Under the pieces are notes generated by a model. That model searched no databases. It was not told where the DNA came from and saw only the letters and a program-made list of their open reading frames with translations. Positions 31,936 to 42,662 of a stretch of 64,000 nt of DNA are shown here, one piece after another. Source of the DNA: Dysidea avara. Lineage: Eukaryota; Porifera; Demospongiae; Dictyoceratida; Dysideidae. Where the stretch lies: the NCBI RefSeq assembly GCF_963678975.1, contig NC_089285.1, forward strand, positions 3,942,531 through 4,006,530. The letters are read 5' to 3'. The translations under genes were made by a program, and so were the position numbers. How positions within the stretch are numbered: the first letter of the stretch is position 1; each line of letters opens with the position of its first letter.

Positions 31936-33145
31936 GAGGAGCGTTTTAGTTTTTGTCACCACAAAACCATTTCTCAAGTGTTTATATTCTACTAGTAGAA
32001 TAAGAAGCAATATCATTAAGTGTGGTAGGGTCATGGATAGTAATTTTGCTGTTTTCGTTGCTTTCTATTGTTTGTTAATGCAAGAAACAGCTTGATATGA
32101 AACACAAAATTGTCTTTTTTCATGTAGGTTTATTAAGTGCGGTAGGTTCATGGCAGTGATTGTCAAGGTTCATGATTCTTGCCAAAAATACGCATCAAAA
32201 ACAGACTTGCAAACTCATTGCGTCATTCCATTATGTAGTTCTAAAAGATAGTAAGTCACTCTTCTGAATGTAAATACATGAAATTAGCAGGGAGAAAGAC
32301 ATCTTGATTGCCTGTCTAGGCCTAATCATGGACTTTTTCACCTTTCTGTACTTTTTCAAAACATCTTTAACCAGGCTGTGGAGCCAGGTGTCTTACAGAC
32401 CTTCAGCACTTGTTAAGTGCTGTAAAGCATTAAAATAAATAGATTCAGCAGCATTGTATGACTAAAGTTAAGCACGATTCCGCCCATATTTTGTGTACAT
32501 GTGTGTGTGGCTATAATGGGAACTAAAATGTATGCACTCAGTGGCATTGTGCTACTACCAGTATCTTCTTGTTTCATTATTGTGATCCCTACTCATGGTG
32601 AAAAATTTCTAATCCAAAAAGTTGGAGAAACTCATAGGATGCTTTTTGGGCCATTTTGAAGTAGAATGCACTCAGTGGCACTGTGTTGCTATCTTCTTGT
32701 TTCAGTGCTTTTATTATTGTGATCCCTACACATACTGAAAATTCCACAGAAACTGATCATCTGCAGCTGTATGCTACCAATCTCACTTAAAATAATTGAG
32801 GTTTCAATAACCTCTATTTGGGGGACTCCAATGTTTTTGAGTACTGTTTCTATGGGCCGTAAATGGAGGTCGACTTGTTAGTGTACTACAGGAAGAAGAT
32901 ATCGAGCTAAAACTAACAGGTACAGCTATAAGGCAATAACACAATTTTTTTTACTCGGGTTTAAATTTTTCGCCTGTTTTTCCGAGTAGAGGTAAATTAG
33001 CATTTCTTTAACAATACCTGGTGATTTCATTTCGAAATTATCTCTAGAAGTCGCATGATAGGTCCTTAGAAGTATTCTTCGTGGGAAGCTGTACTCGAAA
33101 ACGTAAGAGTCCCCTAAATAGAGTTTGCAAGACGTCATTTCGGAA
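31936..33145. other. Unassigned right interior of the 10-kb element
   Basis: No gene recognised. 32535-32590 and 32665-32720 are imperfect copies of 'tgcactcagtggca.tgtg..gcta' with 'ttcttgtttca', a local duplication of about 130 bp. Confidence 0.4.
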
Positions 33146-33149
33146 ATAG

Positions 33150-34020
33150 TCTATATTGGATGGCAAGAACCATCTAATTTTGGAAAGCAAAACTTACATT
33201 CCAATAATGGATAGTAAGAAACATCCATTTTTGGAAAGCAAAACTTATATTTCAATATTGGATGGCAAAAACCATGCGATTTTGGAAGGCGGAAGTTACA
33301 TTCCAATATTGGATGGCAAGAAACATCCAATTTTGGAAGGCAGAAATTACATTCCAATATAGGATGGCAAGAAACATCCAATTTTGGACGACAGAAATTA
33401 CATTCCAATATAGGATGGCAAGAAACATCCGATTTTGGACGACAGAAATTGCATTCCAATATTGGATGGCAAGAAACATCCAATTTTGGACGACAGAAAT
33501 TACATTCCAATATTGGATGGCAAGAAACATCCAATTTTGGACGACAGAAATTACATTCCAATATTGGATGGCAAGAAACATCCAATTTTGGACGACAGAA
33601 ATTACATTCCAATATTGGATGGCAAGAAACATCCAATTTTGGAAGGCAGAAATTACATTCCAATATAGGATGGCAAGAAACATCCAATTTTGGACGACAG
33701 AAATTACATTCCAATATAGGATGGCAAGAAACATCCGATTTTGGACGACAGAAATTGCATTCCAATATTGGATGGCAAGAAACATCCAATTTTGGAAGGC
33801 AGAAGTTACATTCCAATATTGGATGGCAAGAAACATCCAATTTTGGACGACAGAAATTACATTCCAATATTGGATGGCAAGAAACATCCGATTTTGGAAG
33901 GCAAAGTTTACATTCCAATATTGGATGGTTAGAAACATCCGATTTTGGAAGGCTAAGTTTACATTCCAATATTGGATGGTTAGAAACATCCGATTTTGGA
34001 TGCTTCTTGCATACATCTCT
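33150..34020 (-). repeat. Right subterminal 51-bp palindromic minisatellite
   Basis: About 16-17 units of 51 bp, the complement of the left array's unit: 'ccaatattggatggcaagaa' then 'catccaattttgga' then 'acagaaattacatt'. A six-unit block (306 bp) is duplicated (33335-33455 recurs at 33641-33761, including the variants 'ccaatatagg' and 'aaattgcattcc'), showing recent unequal exchange. The ORFs of up to 357 codons here come from the 17-codon period. Confidence 0.95.
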
Positions 34021-34257
34021 CACTATATAGTGAATCAAGCAAATATCATCCACTTTTGGATGATATTTGCTTACATAAGCACTCACTATATAGAGAATCA
34101 AGCAATAATCATCCACTTTTGGATGATGTTTGCTTATGTAACTATAAGAGAGATGAGTAATAATCATCCAAAATGGATGATTTAGTGAAGCATCATCCAT
34201 ATTTGGATGAAAATGTGAGGTCAAAAAGCATCCGATTTTGGAATTTGACTATACCTG
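34021..34257 (-). repeat. Right subterminal spacer with spaced palindromes
   Basis: Complement of the left lead-in: 'tcactatatagtgaa' and 'catccacttttggatgat' blocks occur twice, ending 'aaaatgtgaggtc'. Confidence 0.8.
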
Positions 34258-34436
34258 GAAATCCAAGGTGGCGGCCAAGAAATGGCTGTGATGGTAGGTT
34301 AATGGTAAAAATTTTAATAACGACAATTCAGGTGAATTTTTGTGCCACTTCACAAAATTTACCTGAATTGTCATTATTAAAATTTTTACCATTAACCTAC
34401 CATCACAGCCATTTCTTGGCCGCCACCTTGGATTTC
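34258..34436. repeat. Fold-back palindrome beside the right TIR
   Basis: Arms of about 80 bp on 'gaaatccaaggtggcggcca' with a short loop at about 34340-34358. It overlaps the inner edge of the right TIR and has no counterpart at the left end, so it is an end-specific duplication or insertion. Confidence 0.85.
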
Positions 34437-34508
34437 ACATCTTTTTTCACCATAGCCTTTCTGAGGGCCGCACACTTTTTTTACAGCTTAGCTGTTTTGG
34501 ATTAGATT
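34430..34508 (-). repeat. Right 79-bp terminal inverted repeat
   Basis: Exact complement of 24185-24263. R3 copy 2 starts immediately after it. Confidence 0.9.
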
Positions 34509-35285
34509 ATATTGACAGGAAGAAACAAAATGTGATTTTCGCACCTTCATAGCTCTGTGCTTCCTTTATGAAACAAGATGATTTTTGCTGTGGACACGTC
34601 CGCCAATGTCAGTACTCCACATACCAAATTTGGGCGAAATCACTTCAAGCATATATATGTGATTTCAAAAATTGGCTTAGATTCTTTGTTTTTTTTAAAA
34701 AAATCTGATTTTACCCTTTTTTCACAAGCTTACAAAAACTGCCATAAAATGCAAACACCATATCCGATTGCCTTGAAATTGGCACACAAAAGGGTTATAA
34801 AAATTCATCTTGGTACCAAGTTTGGCGGGAATACGATAAACAGTCAAGGAGTTATTAGCGATTATTCAAAAAAAATAATGCCACTATGTTGTCATTCCTA
34901 TAGGGTAAACTGTTTATGGGAAAAAGCTGAAAATCAGTATGTGAATAGGTATCTCAAACCTATGGTGGTTTGAAAGTAATCAAGTTAAAAATCACTAAGA
35001 TAAAACAAAAAATAACCAACAGTGTGTAACAATGACGTGATTGAGATTAGTTAACAAAAAAAAAACAAAACTAAAAAACAATCACTTGCCATGCTTACTA
35101 GAAAAGCCATTCAGGGGAACCATTTGAAAATTGGTGTACAGGTGGAATAATCATATTAGAAAGGCCCTTCTATGGTGTAGAAGAATCAGACTTAAAGCAA
35201 CAGAGTTATAACACGAAATCCAACTTGGTGTGGCAAGTGTGAGATTGAGATGCTCTAATGGAGCAGTCATCCTAATAAAGAGAAG
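34509..35285 (+). repeat. R3 head, copy 2
   Basis: Matches 20121-20894 from 'tattgacaggaagaaa' through 'cacgaaatccaacttggtg' to the 'ctctaat.gagcagtca' motif. The long ORF of copy 1 is shorter here. Confidence 0.75.
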
Positions 35286-35289
35286 TAAA

Positions 35290-36335
35290 TTATTTTTTTA
35301 AAGTATTCAACTATGTCCTGTAGAGAATTTAACTCAGTTATAAGCCACTCTATATAGAACTCAACTACAATAAAGTCACACTGTAGAGAGATCAGCTAGA
35401 AACAAGTCACTCTGCAAAGTGTTAAACTACTGATACATTGAGTCATTCTGTAGAGAAATTGGCTAGAAGCAAGTCACCCTGCAAAGAGGTCAGCTAGAAA
35501 CCAGTCACACTAAAGAGAATTTAACTACATATATACAATTCAATTCACCCTGTAGAGAGTTCAGCTGGAAACAAGTTACCTTGTACAGGGATCAGCTAGA
35601 AACAAATCATCCAGTAGAGCGATCAGCTATGTAATCATCCTGCAGAGAGATTAGCTGGACACAAATCACCTTGTAGAGCTAGAAACAAGTCATCCTGTAG
35701 AAAAATCAGCTAGACACAAAGAGAGATTAGTTACTGTAGAAACAAATCACCCTATAGAAAGATCAGCTAGAAACAAGTCACCCTGCAGATAGTTCAGTAG
35801 AAACAAGCTGCTCTATAGAAAGATCAACTACAATGCCTACAAATAAGTTACACAGTAGAGATATCAGCTAGAAACAAATCACCCTGTAGAGAGTTCAATA
35901 GAAACACGCTGCCCTGCAGAGAGATCAGCTAGAAACAAGTCACTGTGTATAGAGAGTTCATGCAGCTATAAGCAAGTTGCCATGAAGATAGGTCAGCTAG
36001 AAACAATACAGCCAAAAATAAATCACTCTGTAGAGAGATCAGCTTGATCAATCCACCCTGTAGAGAGTTCAGCTAGAAACAAGTCACAGACCAGGTCACT
36101 CTGTAAAGAGTTCAGCTGGAAACAAGTTACATTGTAGAGATATTAGCTAGAAACAATTCACTCAGTAGGGAAATCAGCTACGTAATCATCCTGTAGACAG
36201 ATCAACTGAATACAAATCACCTTGTAGAGAGATCAGCTAGAAGCAAGTCATCCTGAGAGAGATCAGCTGGAAACAAAGAGAAACTGATATAGCTAGAAAC
36301 AAATCACCCTGCAGAGAGCTCAGTAGAAACATGTT
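35290..36335 (+). repeat. R3 minisatellite, copy 2, about 1 kb
   Basis: Roughly 30-bp units on 'gtagagagatcagctagaaa' and 'caagtcaccct', more diverged than copy 1. Here the 'agaaacaagtcac' variant dominates instead of 'agaagaagttacc'. Confidence 0.85.
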
Positions 36336-36950
36336 TCCCTGTAATAACAATTGCGTGTTCCAGTTCTATTTAACTGGGGTTCACTACCAACTATACCTGA
36401 GGCTTCCTTGTCTGTTAACCTATTTACAGTGGTAAATTGTGTCTTTCTGTTTACTTGAAGGAGGTATGGCTGGTCACTGAAATTATGTGAAACAGTTCAG
36501 TAGAGATTAGCCTCTACACGCTGTAACAAGCGTATAATGACTGAACAACAGTATGACAGGCCTTGTAAGGCACCAGGAATGATGTATCTTTTTGAGTTGA
36601 AAGGGGGCATGTATGCAAATGAAAATTAAGAGCAGCCAAAAAAATTTACATATGAAAATGCAATAGATGAACTATAAAACAGTGTAGAAGGTACTTCTGT
36701 GCGGTTTTAAGTGGTTTGCTTGAGTTATAATTCCTTAGCAATGCATGGCAATGTATTTGATGAATTACAAAATAATTATGAAATACATTTAATTATAATG
36801 TACTGCAAGACAAGGCAAGAAACAAGCTTACAAGCATGCTGTGTGTAGAGTTGATTAATTCAAGGAATAGTATTTACAGGGCACCTGGTTTTAGAGGTAG
36901 CACAGCATGTTTCACTAGTTTTTTATTACTAGGGTCCCTACTTCAATTTT
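36336..36950. other. Unassigned sequence
   Basis: No gene or repeat recognised. Confidence 0.35.
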
Positions 36951-37290
36951 ACAGGTTTTGGCAATTGAATTCATCCTGTTGGCAATTGAATTTGTCGCTT
37001 TGGCATTAGAATTCGTCTATAACAAGATTGGCAGCTGGAGAAAGCAAGATGTAGCAACTGCTACAAGACCTTGTTCAGGTACAACTGTAGTAAACAACTG
37101 CTTATAAGGTAGTAATTCTTCTGCCACAACTTCTTCAGCAACGTTCACAACTGTACTACACCATTAGCAATTGGCGTGGTCACTCGTGAACAAACTCACT
37201 TCGTGATGAGTGGTTGCTTTCTTGAAGAAAATTTAATTATGAAAAATTCTTGTGCCAGCACAACGAATTCAGTTGCCAAAACCTATAATT
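36951..37290. repeat. Repeat R2, copy 2, with inverted ends
   Basis: Starts 'caggttttggcaattgaatt' and ends 'aattcagttgccaaaacct', an inverted pair. The centre matches 5091-5330. The end motif is the same 21-bp word that is tandemly amplified at 5458-5645. Confidence 0.7.
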
Positions 37291-37314
37291 AACAATATAT
37301 TTTTTGTTATATTT

Positions 37315-37850
37315 TTAGTCCAAGGTATCAATTCACGGTAGCGCAATGCGCGGAATCGTCCATATTTTCCATGGTGACTAGATTGATTGCAAAGTGTCCT
37401 TGTTTGTAATGCTGTGTAACAGACTGAAAATAGGTGAAAGCGAAGCGTAGTGGCCTCTTCGCTTTCATGTCAGTAATTGGTAGTTGGGGCATGCAAATCA
37501 TTGATATTTTTTTGTGGTGGCTAGATTGATTACAGAGGCATTTCTCCTGCTGTTCTTCATTTGTAATGCTGTGTAGTGGGCTGAACATAGCTGATAGCGA
37601 AGCACAATAGCCATTTCACTTTTGAGTCAATAACTGAGACACGCATTCAAATGAAGCATTAACTCTGGTGCCATCCTATCTTTTGATGCGGTATATGAGA
37701 TTCATCAGTCACAATAATGTTACAAAAAAGTAAACAAACAAGTACAAGGTAAAATTAGGAATTCTAAGTTCAATTAGGGATCATAGTAAAAGTAGGGAAA
37801 CAAGGGAGGTTGTCCACACCTGCAGATATACTAGTGATCATTTAATCCCT
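37315..37850 (+). repeat. R1 copy h with MITE half at its end
   Basis: Contains 'ccatggtgactagattgatt', 'tcagtaattggtagttgggg' and ends with 'cacacctgcagatatacta'. Confidence 0.65.
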
Positions 37851-39488
37851 TCAATTGCCTTATATTTGTAGCTGAAGAAACAATAAATCAATAAAGAACA
37901 CTATCATCAGGAACATACTCAAAGCATCTTTGAAATCCCAAAGACGTCTTCCTTGGCTTAATATTACTATTTGGTCAAGTTGTGGTCAGTGTTATATAAA
38001 TATGGGTCAGAGGACAAAAACTCAGTTTGAAATTGTAACGTGCAGACGTCAACCTGTTACTTAGCCCTGTTTAACCTGTGTTTAAACTTGTAATATACTG
38101 CCAATGTCAATGTTATAGCAGCTTTTGGCCCCTTTCAAAATTTGTGAAATCTGCTAGCATTGTTTCTACTTAAGAAAGGGTTGAATGATGCTTATTGTGC
38201 CCTGCATATACTATTGGGGAATAGATTCATGGTAGAGTTTACCTTTGATACACCAAAAGGTTTGTATAATGTGATACCAAAGAAATCTTTATATGCTTGT
38301 ATACTCTCAACAATTCACTGCTGTACAAAATAGCATAGAAATAGACCAGCTCATTGAAGGCAATAATTACTCTGGTATTTGCTACTGTACAATACTGGAT
38401 GCTATTGAAAATGCACAGGAACCATTGGGAAACAGACAACCACAGACAACAAAAAAAACCTTTGTTACACAGAAATTAAGAAAATATCCAGGTTTTGAAA
38501 ACAGTGTGGAAAACTACATTTGATTTTTACACTTGTTGATAGTTGTCTGCGGTTCTGGGTGTAGCGATTGGCAAGTTATAAACCATTGAAGTTGAAAACA
38601 CCTGGCAAAACGTTGTCTAGTGATGAAGCATGCAATCAGGTCTTGTTTCTGTATTTATATGAAATAACAACACTTAAACAAGCATTAGGATAACCTGGAT
38701 GAGTTTGCTGACTCGCTAAACATTGTTGGCCTGTCAGGTCAATTGTAGTATTTATCTTTAATGCAATCCATGGAATACTCTGCTACTAAGCTTTGCCAAT
38801 CAGTTCTGAGTGGCTTTCAAGGAGAAACTCACTATTATCAGCTATGGAAAACATTTTTCAGCAAAATCTTAAATTTTATAGTTCTATAACATGCTCATCC
38901 TTTACCATATTCACAGCGAACAGCCATGAAAAGAAAGCAATTAATGTAGCTTCATTGTACAGAAAATTGGAGATTAACCATTTTATTATCATTGTTTCCC
39001 AATGTCTTCAATACATTTTTATGGGCAGCCACAGAATCCAGTTTTTACATCATATGCAATTGCAATTAATACTAATTGCATTGTTAAGGTCTTTAAATGA
39101 ACTGGTCTATTGATGTATTGCCTTGTTTTGGCATACTTGGCTAGATGTTCTTGCAGCAGAGTTATGAAAAGATATGCTTTGGACCTGAATATAGGTGACC
39201 ACCACCTTGACTGTTTTGTTGCTTGTGTATGTGTTTTCTTATAAGCATTCTCATGACAAAGACTTGAGCCTGCTCTTTAGTTTTGCACTCATACCACAGG
39301 AACATATCCCCAAAGGGATATTTACTCCATTAGGTGCCTTTAATAGTAGATAGATATACGTAGCTATATACACAGTAAATTCCTGCTTGGCAATGCCTAT
39401 AGCTATTGAATTTTAATATTCTGTATAGCTATATAGCTAGCCGTGTATATAGAGAGAGACTAGCAATGCATTTTATTACTTCTACTAG
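37851..39488. other. Unassigned, probably intronic
   Basis: Short ORFs only (for example 38793-39113); none has recognisable domains or splice context. An IR on 'ccacagacaac'/'gttgtctgcgg' occurs near 38430 and 38540. Confidence 0.35.
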
Positions 39489-39596
39489 ATCCAGAGATCA
39501 CCATGTATGGACCATCTCAAGCTGTTATTGGAACTAATGTCTCCATCAACTGCTCCATAGCTGTAGAGGGGGATCTCAATCCTGATATTCATATAA
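39489..39596 (+). CDS. Partial Ig-like exon
   Basis: After acceptor 'ttctactag' the phase-1 frame reads PEITMYGPSQAVIGTNVSIN followed by CSIAVEGDLNPDIHI. This is the A-to-C strand part of an Ig domain with its B-strand Cys and an NVS glycosylation site. The expected Trp and D-x-G-x-Y-x-C half is missing. From about 39600 the sequence becomes 'actgcccacgcagagtggta', an end sequence also found at 2107. The frame runs on to a TGA at about 39651. The exon is therefore cut by a repeat insertion, or its second half is a separate exon. Phase fits the 19798 stalk exon. Confidence 0.6.
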
Positions 39597-41673
39597 CCAC
39601 TCTGCGAACTGCCCACGCAGAGTGGTACATATGTGAATTAAATAACTGTTGATTATAATGTGATGTGTGTTGTTACATGTCGAACCCTGTTTAACTGGTT
39701 TAAGGAACAGATCACCCCCTAATAAGGGGTGTATGTGGTTATAAGAAGTGGCAGGGTTTTTAGATTCACTTGCAGTGGCAGTATAATACATAATAAAAAA
39801 TAATAAAAAATGTTGCAGTAGTACAAGGTATATATTATTGACTGATGACAATTATAATATTACTGACAATTTACAGTATTAATATACATTATGCATTCTT
39901 TATAGTTTGTACACTTAATTGTTTATTTTATTAACCTGGTCCTTTACTGTGTTGACTTCTGTCTTCAATATTCCTACTTGTACTTTTATATCTCTGGCCT
40001 GGTCTTGTAGCTGTTCCTTCATGTTGCTGGCCTGTTCCTTTAATATTCTTACTATATCATTTCACATCACTGGCCTGGCCTGGCCTTTTATATCTCTTTC
40101 CTGGACTCGTTACTGGTACTACGACTCTGGGTTACAAGAGTTGCTCGCATGACTTGCCTACAAAAATTAAGTTGGTGTATGGATGGTAATAATAAAATGG
40201 AATGTACCACATAGTGTGATGCGTGATGGCAGCATAGCAAAGTAGCTAGAACATCAGCCTGGTAATTGAAACATTCCAATTTGGAGTTATTATTATTCAC
40301 AGATTAAATACATTGGCCTTTAATTGTGTCCATGTCCAGTTCATATCCAAAGTAGGTCAAGCTTCCTCTTGAATTCAGAAATTGATTGAGAGTTAATCAC
40401 TTCAGGGGGTAGAGTGCAGGAAACTTTACTCTATTTGTTCCAGTATACCCAGTTGTCAAATGGCCCGGTGTTGACCAAAGAAGCAGCCCATCCAGTTGTA
40501 ACAAAAAAGGTACCCAATATTTACTGGGGAAGCATTACTTAGCTGTGTTGAGGTTCTGAACCTCTCCATGTCCTTTAAAGGTCCGTGTTTTACAGACTTC
40601 GCTAGTCAATTTGGAATGCAGGCATTTGTATTTCAGCCATTTGCCCACACCTCACGGAATGATGTACTCTTGCTGTTATGTAAATAAATTGATGAGTGTG
40701 GCTGTAGCAACATAGGCAGGCTAACCACATAGACAATAGGCTATTTAACTCAACTATATACTGCTAACATTGAACAACATCTGCTTTAAATCATCAACTA
40801 AGTGTAAGTCATTCTCAACGAGGATTGTAACTATTCCTTCCAAGCACTTCACATTGCATTCTAAAGTCTGTGATGCTGCTAGGTATATTACAAGTGATAA
40901 TCTTCTTGTAAGTTCTCTTACAGCTGGCACTTAGCTATTGCTATCACAGGTTCTTATCTTGTTTAAGATAGCAAGTAGTGTTTTTTGTCTATTACAGTTA
41001 AGGGTGTTGATGGACATAGCCAAAGGCTGCAAACTTGCAACAGCGACATAGCCAGCCCTGCATGAGTACCTGGGCTTTCAACTGTCACCCTGGTGTGGCT
41101 ACGCCACTGAGTCTGAGAGTAAGATGGGCCTGGACACCAAACGTTAATTGTCATGAAAATTTCATTGGCTATATATGTAATACAAGCCTGAGATATGCAT
41201 GACCGTTTTTTGACAAGGTGTGGTTTTTCTTCAAATGCCCTATTTTTGCAGGCCCGGCCACAACTGTAAATTATTGTATGAATATTTATTATTACTTATC
41301 ATGACAATGAATATTACTGGACAATACAATATAGTAAACTACATAACTTTATAGAGGATATCTAATATATACCTTTGCCACTGGCCTATAGTAGAACTTT
41401 GTAATGCAGATTCCTTTGCCTTCATATTAAGATTTCCTGCCACCTTCCTTACAACAGTATTTCTGTTGATAATATACCAATTCTGCTGTGAGGGGTCTTT
41501 CAAGCTTCTGGATTGGGTAGATATAAGTGTTGCATTCCTTTTCCAAGGTAGGTGCTAAACTTCTTTCCTACTACAAAGGTACAGCTGCTCAAAGAAACTG
41601 GATCCACTGTATCACTGCTGAAATCAATTGTGCCTTGACTATTCCCTGCCATAGTTAGATATAGCTAATGAAC
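39597..41673. other. Unassigned, repeat-like
   Basis: 39597-39625 is the dispersed end 'ctgcccacgcagagtggtac'. 39910-40090 has degenerate 'ctggcctggtc..gttcctt' repeats. No gene recognised. Confidence 0.35.
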
Positions 41674-41675
41674 TA

Positions 41676-41833
41676 CAGTGAAACCTGTCTATTCTGGTCA
41701 TCATAGGGACAAATTTTTTGACCTCATTACAGATTTTAAGCAGGTCACTTTGTACACATGTGGGAATTTTTATAATGGCCAGTCTAGACAGGTGACCTCT
41801 TTATGCAGTGACCTGATTAGACAGGTTTCACTG
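41676..41833. mobile_element. TA-flanked MITE, 158 bp
   Basis: Inverted ends 'cagtgaaacctgtct' and 'agacaggtttcactg' are flanked by TA at 41674-41675 and 41834-41835. The TA target and small size suggest a Tc1/mariner-derived MITE. Confidence 0.85.
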
Positions 41834-42401
41834 TACTGACTCTGGATGCAGGTAGTGGAATAATGAAAATTGGCCACATCATTACATGCATGCGTGTAGG
41901 CATTGTCCATGCCATGCCACGCCACGTGTTAATAAGTGGACAGTCCTGTATATAGCTTAATCAGCATCTAAAAAATGCTGAATCACTCCTGTTCATGGAT
42001 ATTCAGGACAGATATTTAAGCTGATGATAGCCAGATGACCTTTCTCATTATACTATAACAATTTAAAATCTGTGGTGTTGTGATGATAAGGATGATAAAG
42101 TACTAATATTTAGATAACATTTATACATAAATTATGCAGGAGTTAAAAGGGGATACTAAGTTATAATAACTGGAGCCTTAGCAAGGCATAAAACAGACAT
42201 ACAAAACACACACACAAAGACACAACAAAGCTTAATCCAACAGTTCAATGACGTCCCACGAAGTTGACAGTGTAGTATTAAAAATTCTGTATGAACAGGA
42301 GATTGCAACTTTAGACGCTTGCTGAAAGATTGAGCAGACAGACCTTTTTGGTAATGGCAAATTTCACTTAGCTTAGATACTGTAGCTGGCGTAAAATGGC
42401 C
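41834..42401. other. Unassigned sequence
   Basis: No feature recognised. Confidence 0.35.
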
Positions 42402-42662
42402 TTAAACATCCAACTTCAATTGCCACAAGCTCAACAGATGCGATGGTATGTCTCTGAAGGTCTTACAACAGAGGACCATAGTGATATTGTTTCCTGTGGG
42501 GCTGGCAGTAGTAAAATGATACTTAGTATTAGTAACAACTGAGAGCTCTCGTAATGTGATAGAATCACAGGAAGCCAAAACTATGTCAGGACTGCTTAAT
42601 GATGGTGAGAGATTAGATGGAATAGTACTTGGTGGACTAACACTATTATATTGTGCAGCCAT
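42402..42662 (-). CDS. Hypothetical 86-residue ORF
   Basis: The ORF opens MAAQYNSVSPPSTIPSNLSP, Ser/Pro/Thr-rich, then a more hydrophobic C-terminal half with 'NITMVLCC'. No family recognised and no splice partner identified. It could be a first exon or a chance ORF. Confidence 0.25.
   Translation of the reverse strand: MAAQYNSVSPPSTIPSNLSPSLSSPDIVLASCDSITLRELSVVTNTKYHFTTASPTGNNITMVLCCKTFRDIPSHLLSLWQLKLDV

Larger units (their letters stand above)
24185..34508. mobile_element. 10.3-kb transposon candidate with identical 79-bp TIRs, inverted minisatellite arrays, NRF1-like and KDZ-like genes
   Basis: The left end 24185-24263 and right end 34430-34508 are exact inverted copies over 79 bp by eye, starting AATCTAATCCAAAACAGCTA. 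Inward of both lie collinear subterminal sequences ('gacctcacattttcatcca', 'tccaaaagtggatgattatt', 'ctatatagtgagag') and then arrays of one 51-bp unit in opposite orientations. Between them lie an NRF1-like gene (minus) and a KDZ-like transposase (plus), plus insertions: an R1 copy, a fold-back element, and extra copies of an inner repeat. The left side may extend outward to about 24130, while the right is abutted at 34509 by an R3 repeat, so no target duplication is seen. Alternative: an old KDZ element nested between two inverted MITE-like copies. Confidence 0.65.

Noticed and set aside
24280..34020. CRISPR-like arrays (regular repeats)
   Set aside because: Unit and spacer are both repeated, with no unique spacers, in a eukaryotic transposon context.
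33151..34224. ORFs up to 357 codons in four or more frames
   Set aside because: Same 51-bp array in the opposite orientation; several frames are equally open, the mark of a minisatellite rather than a gene.
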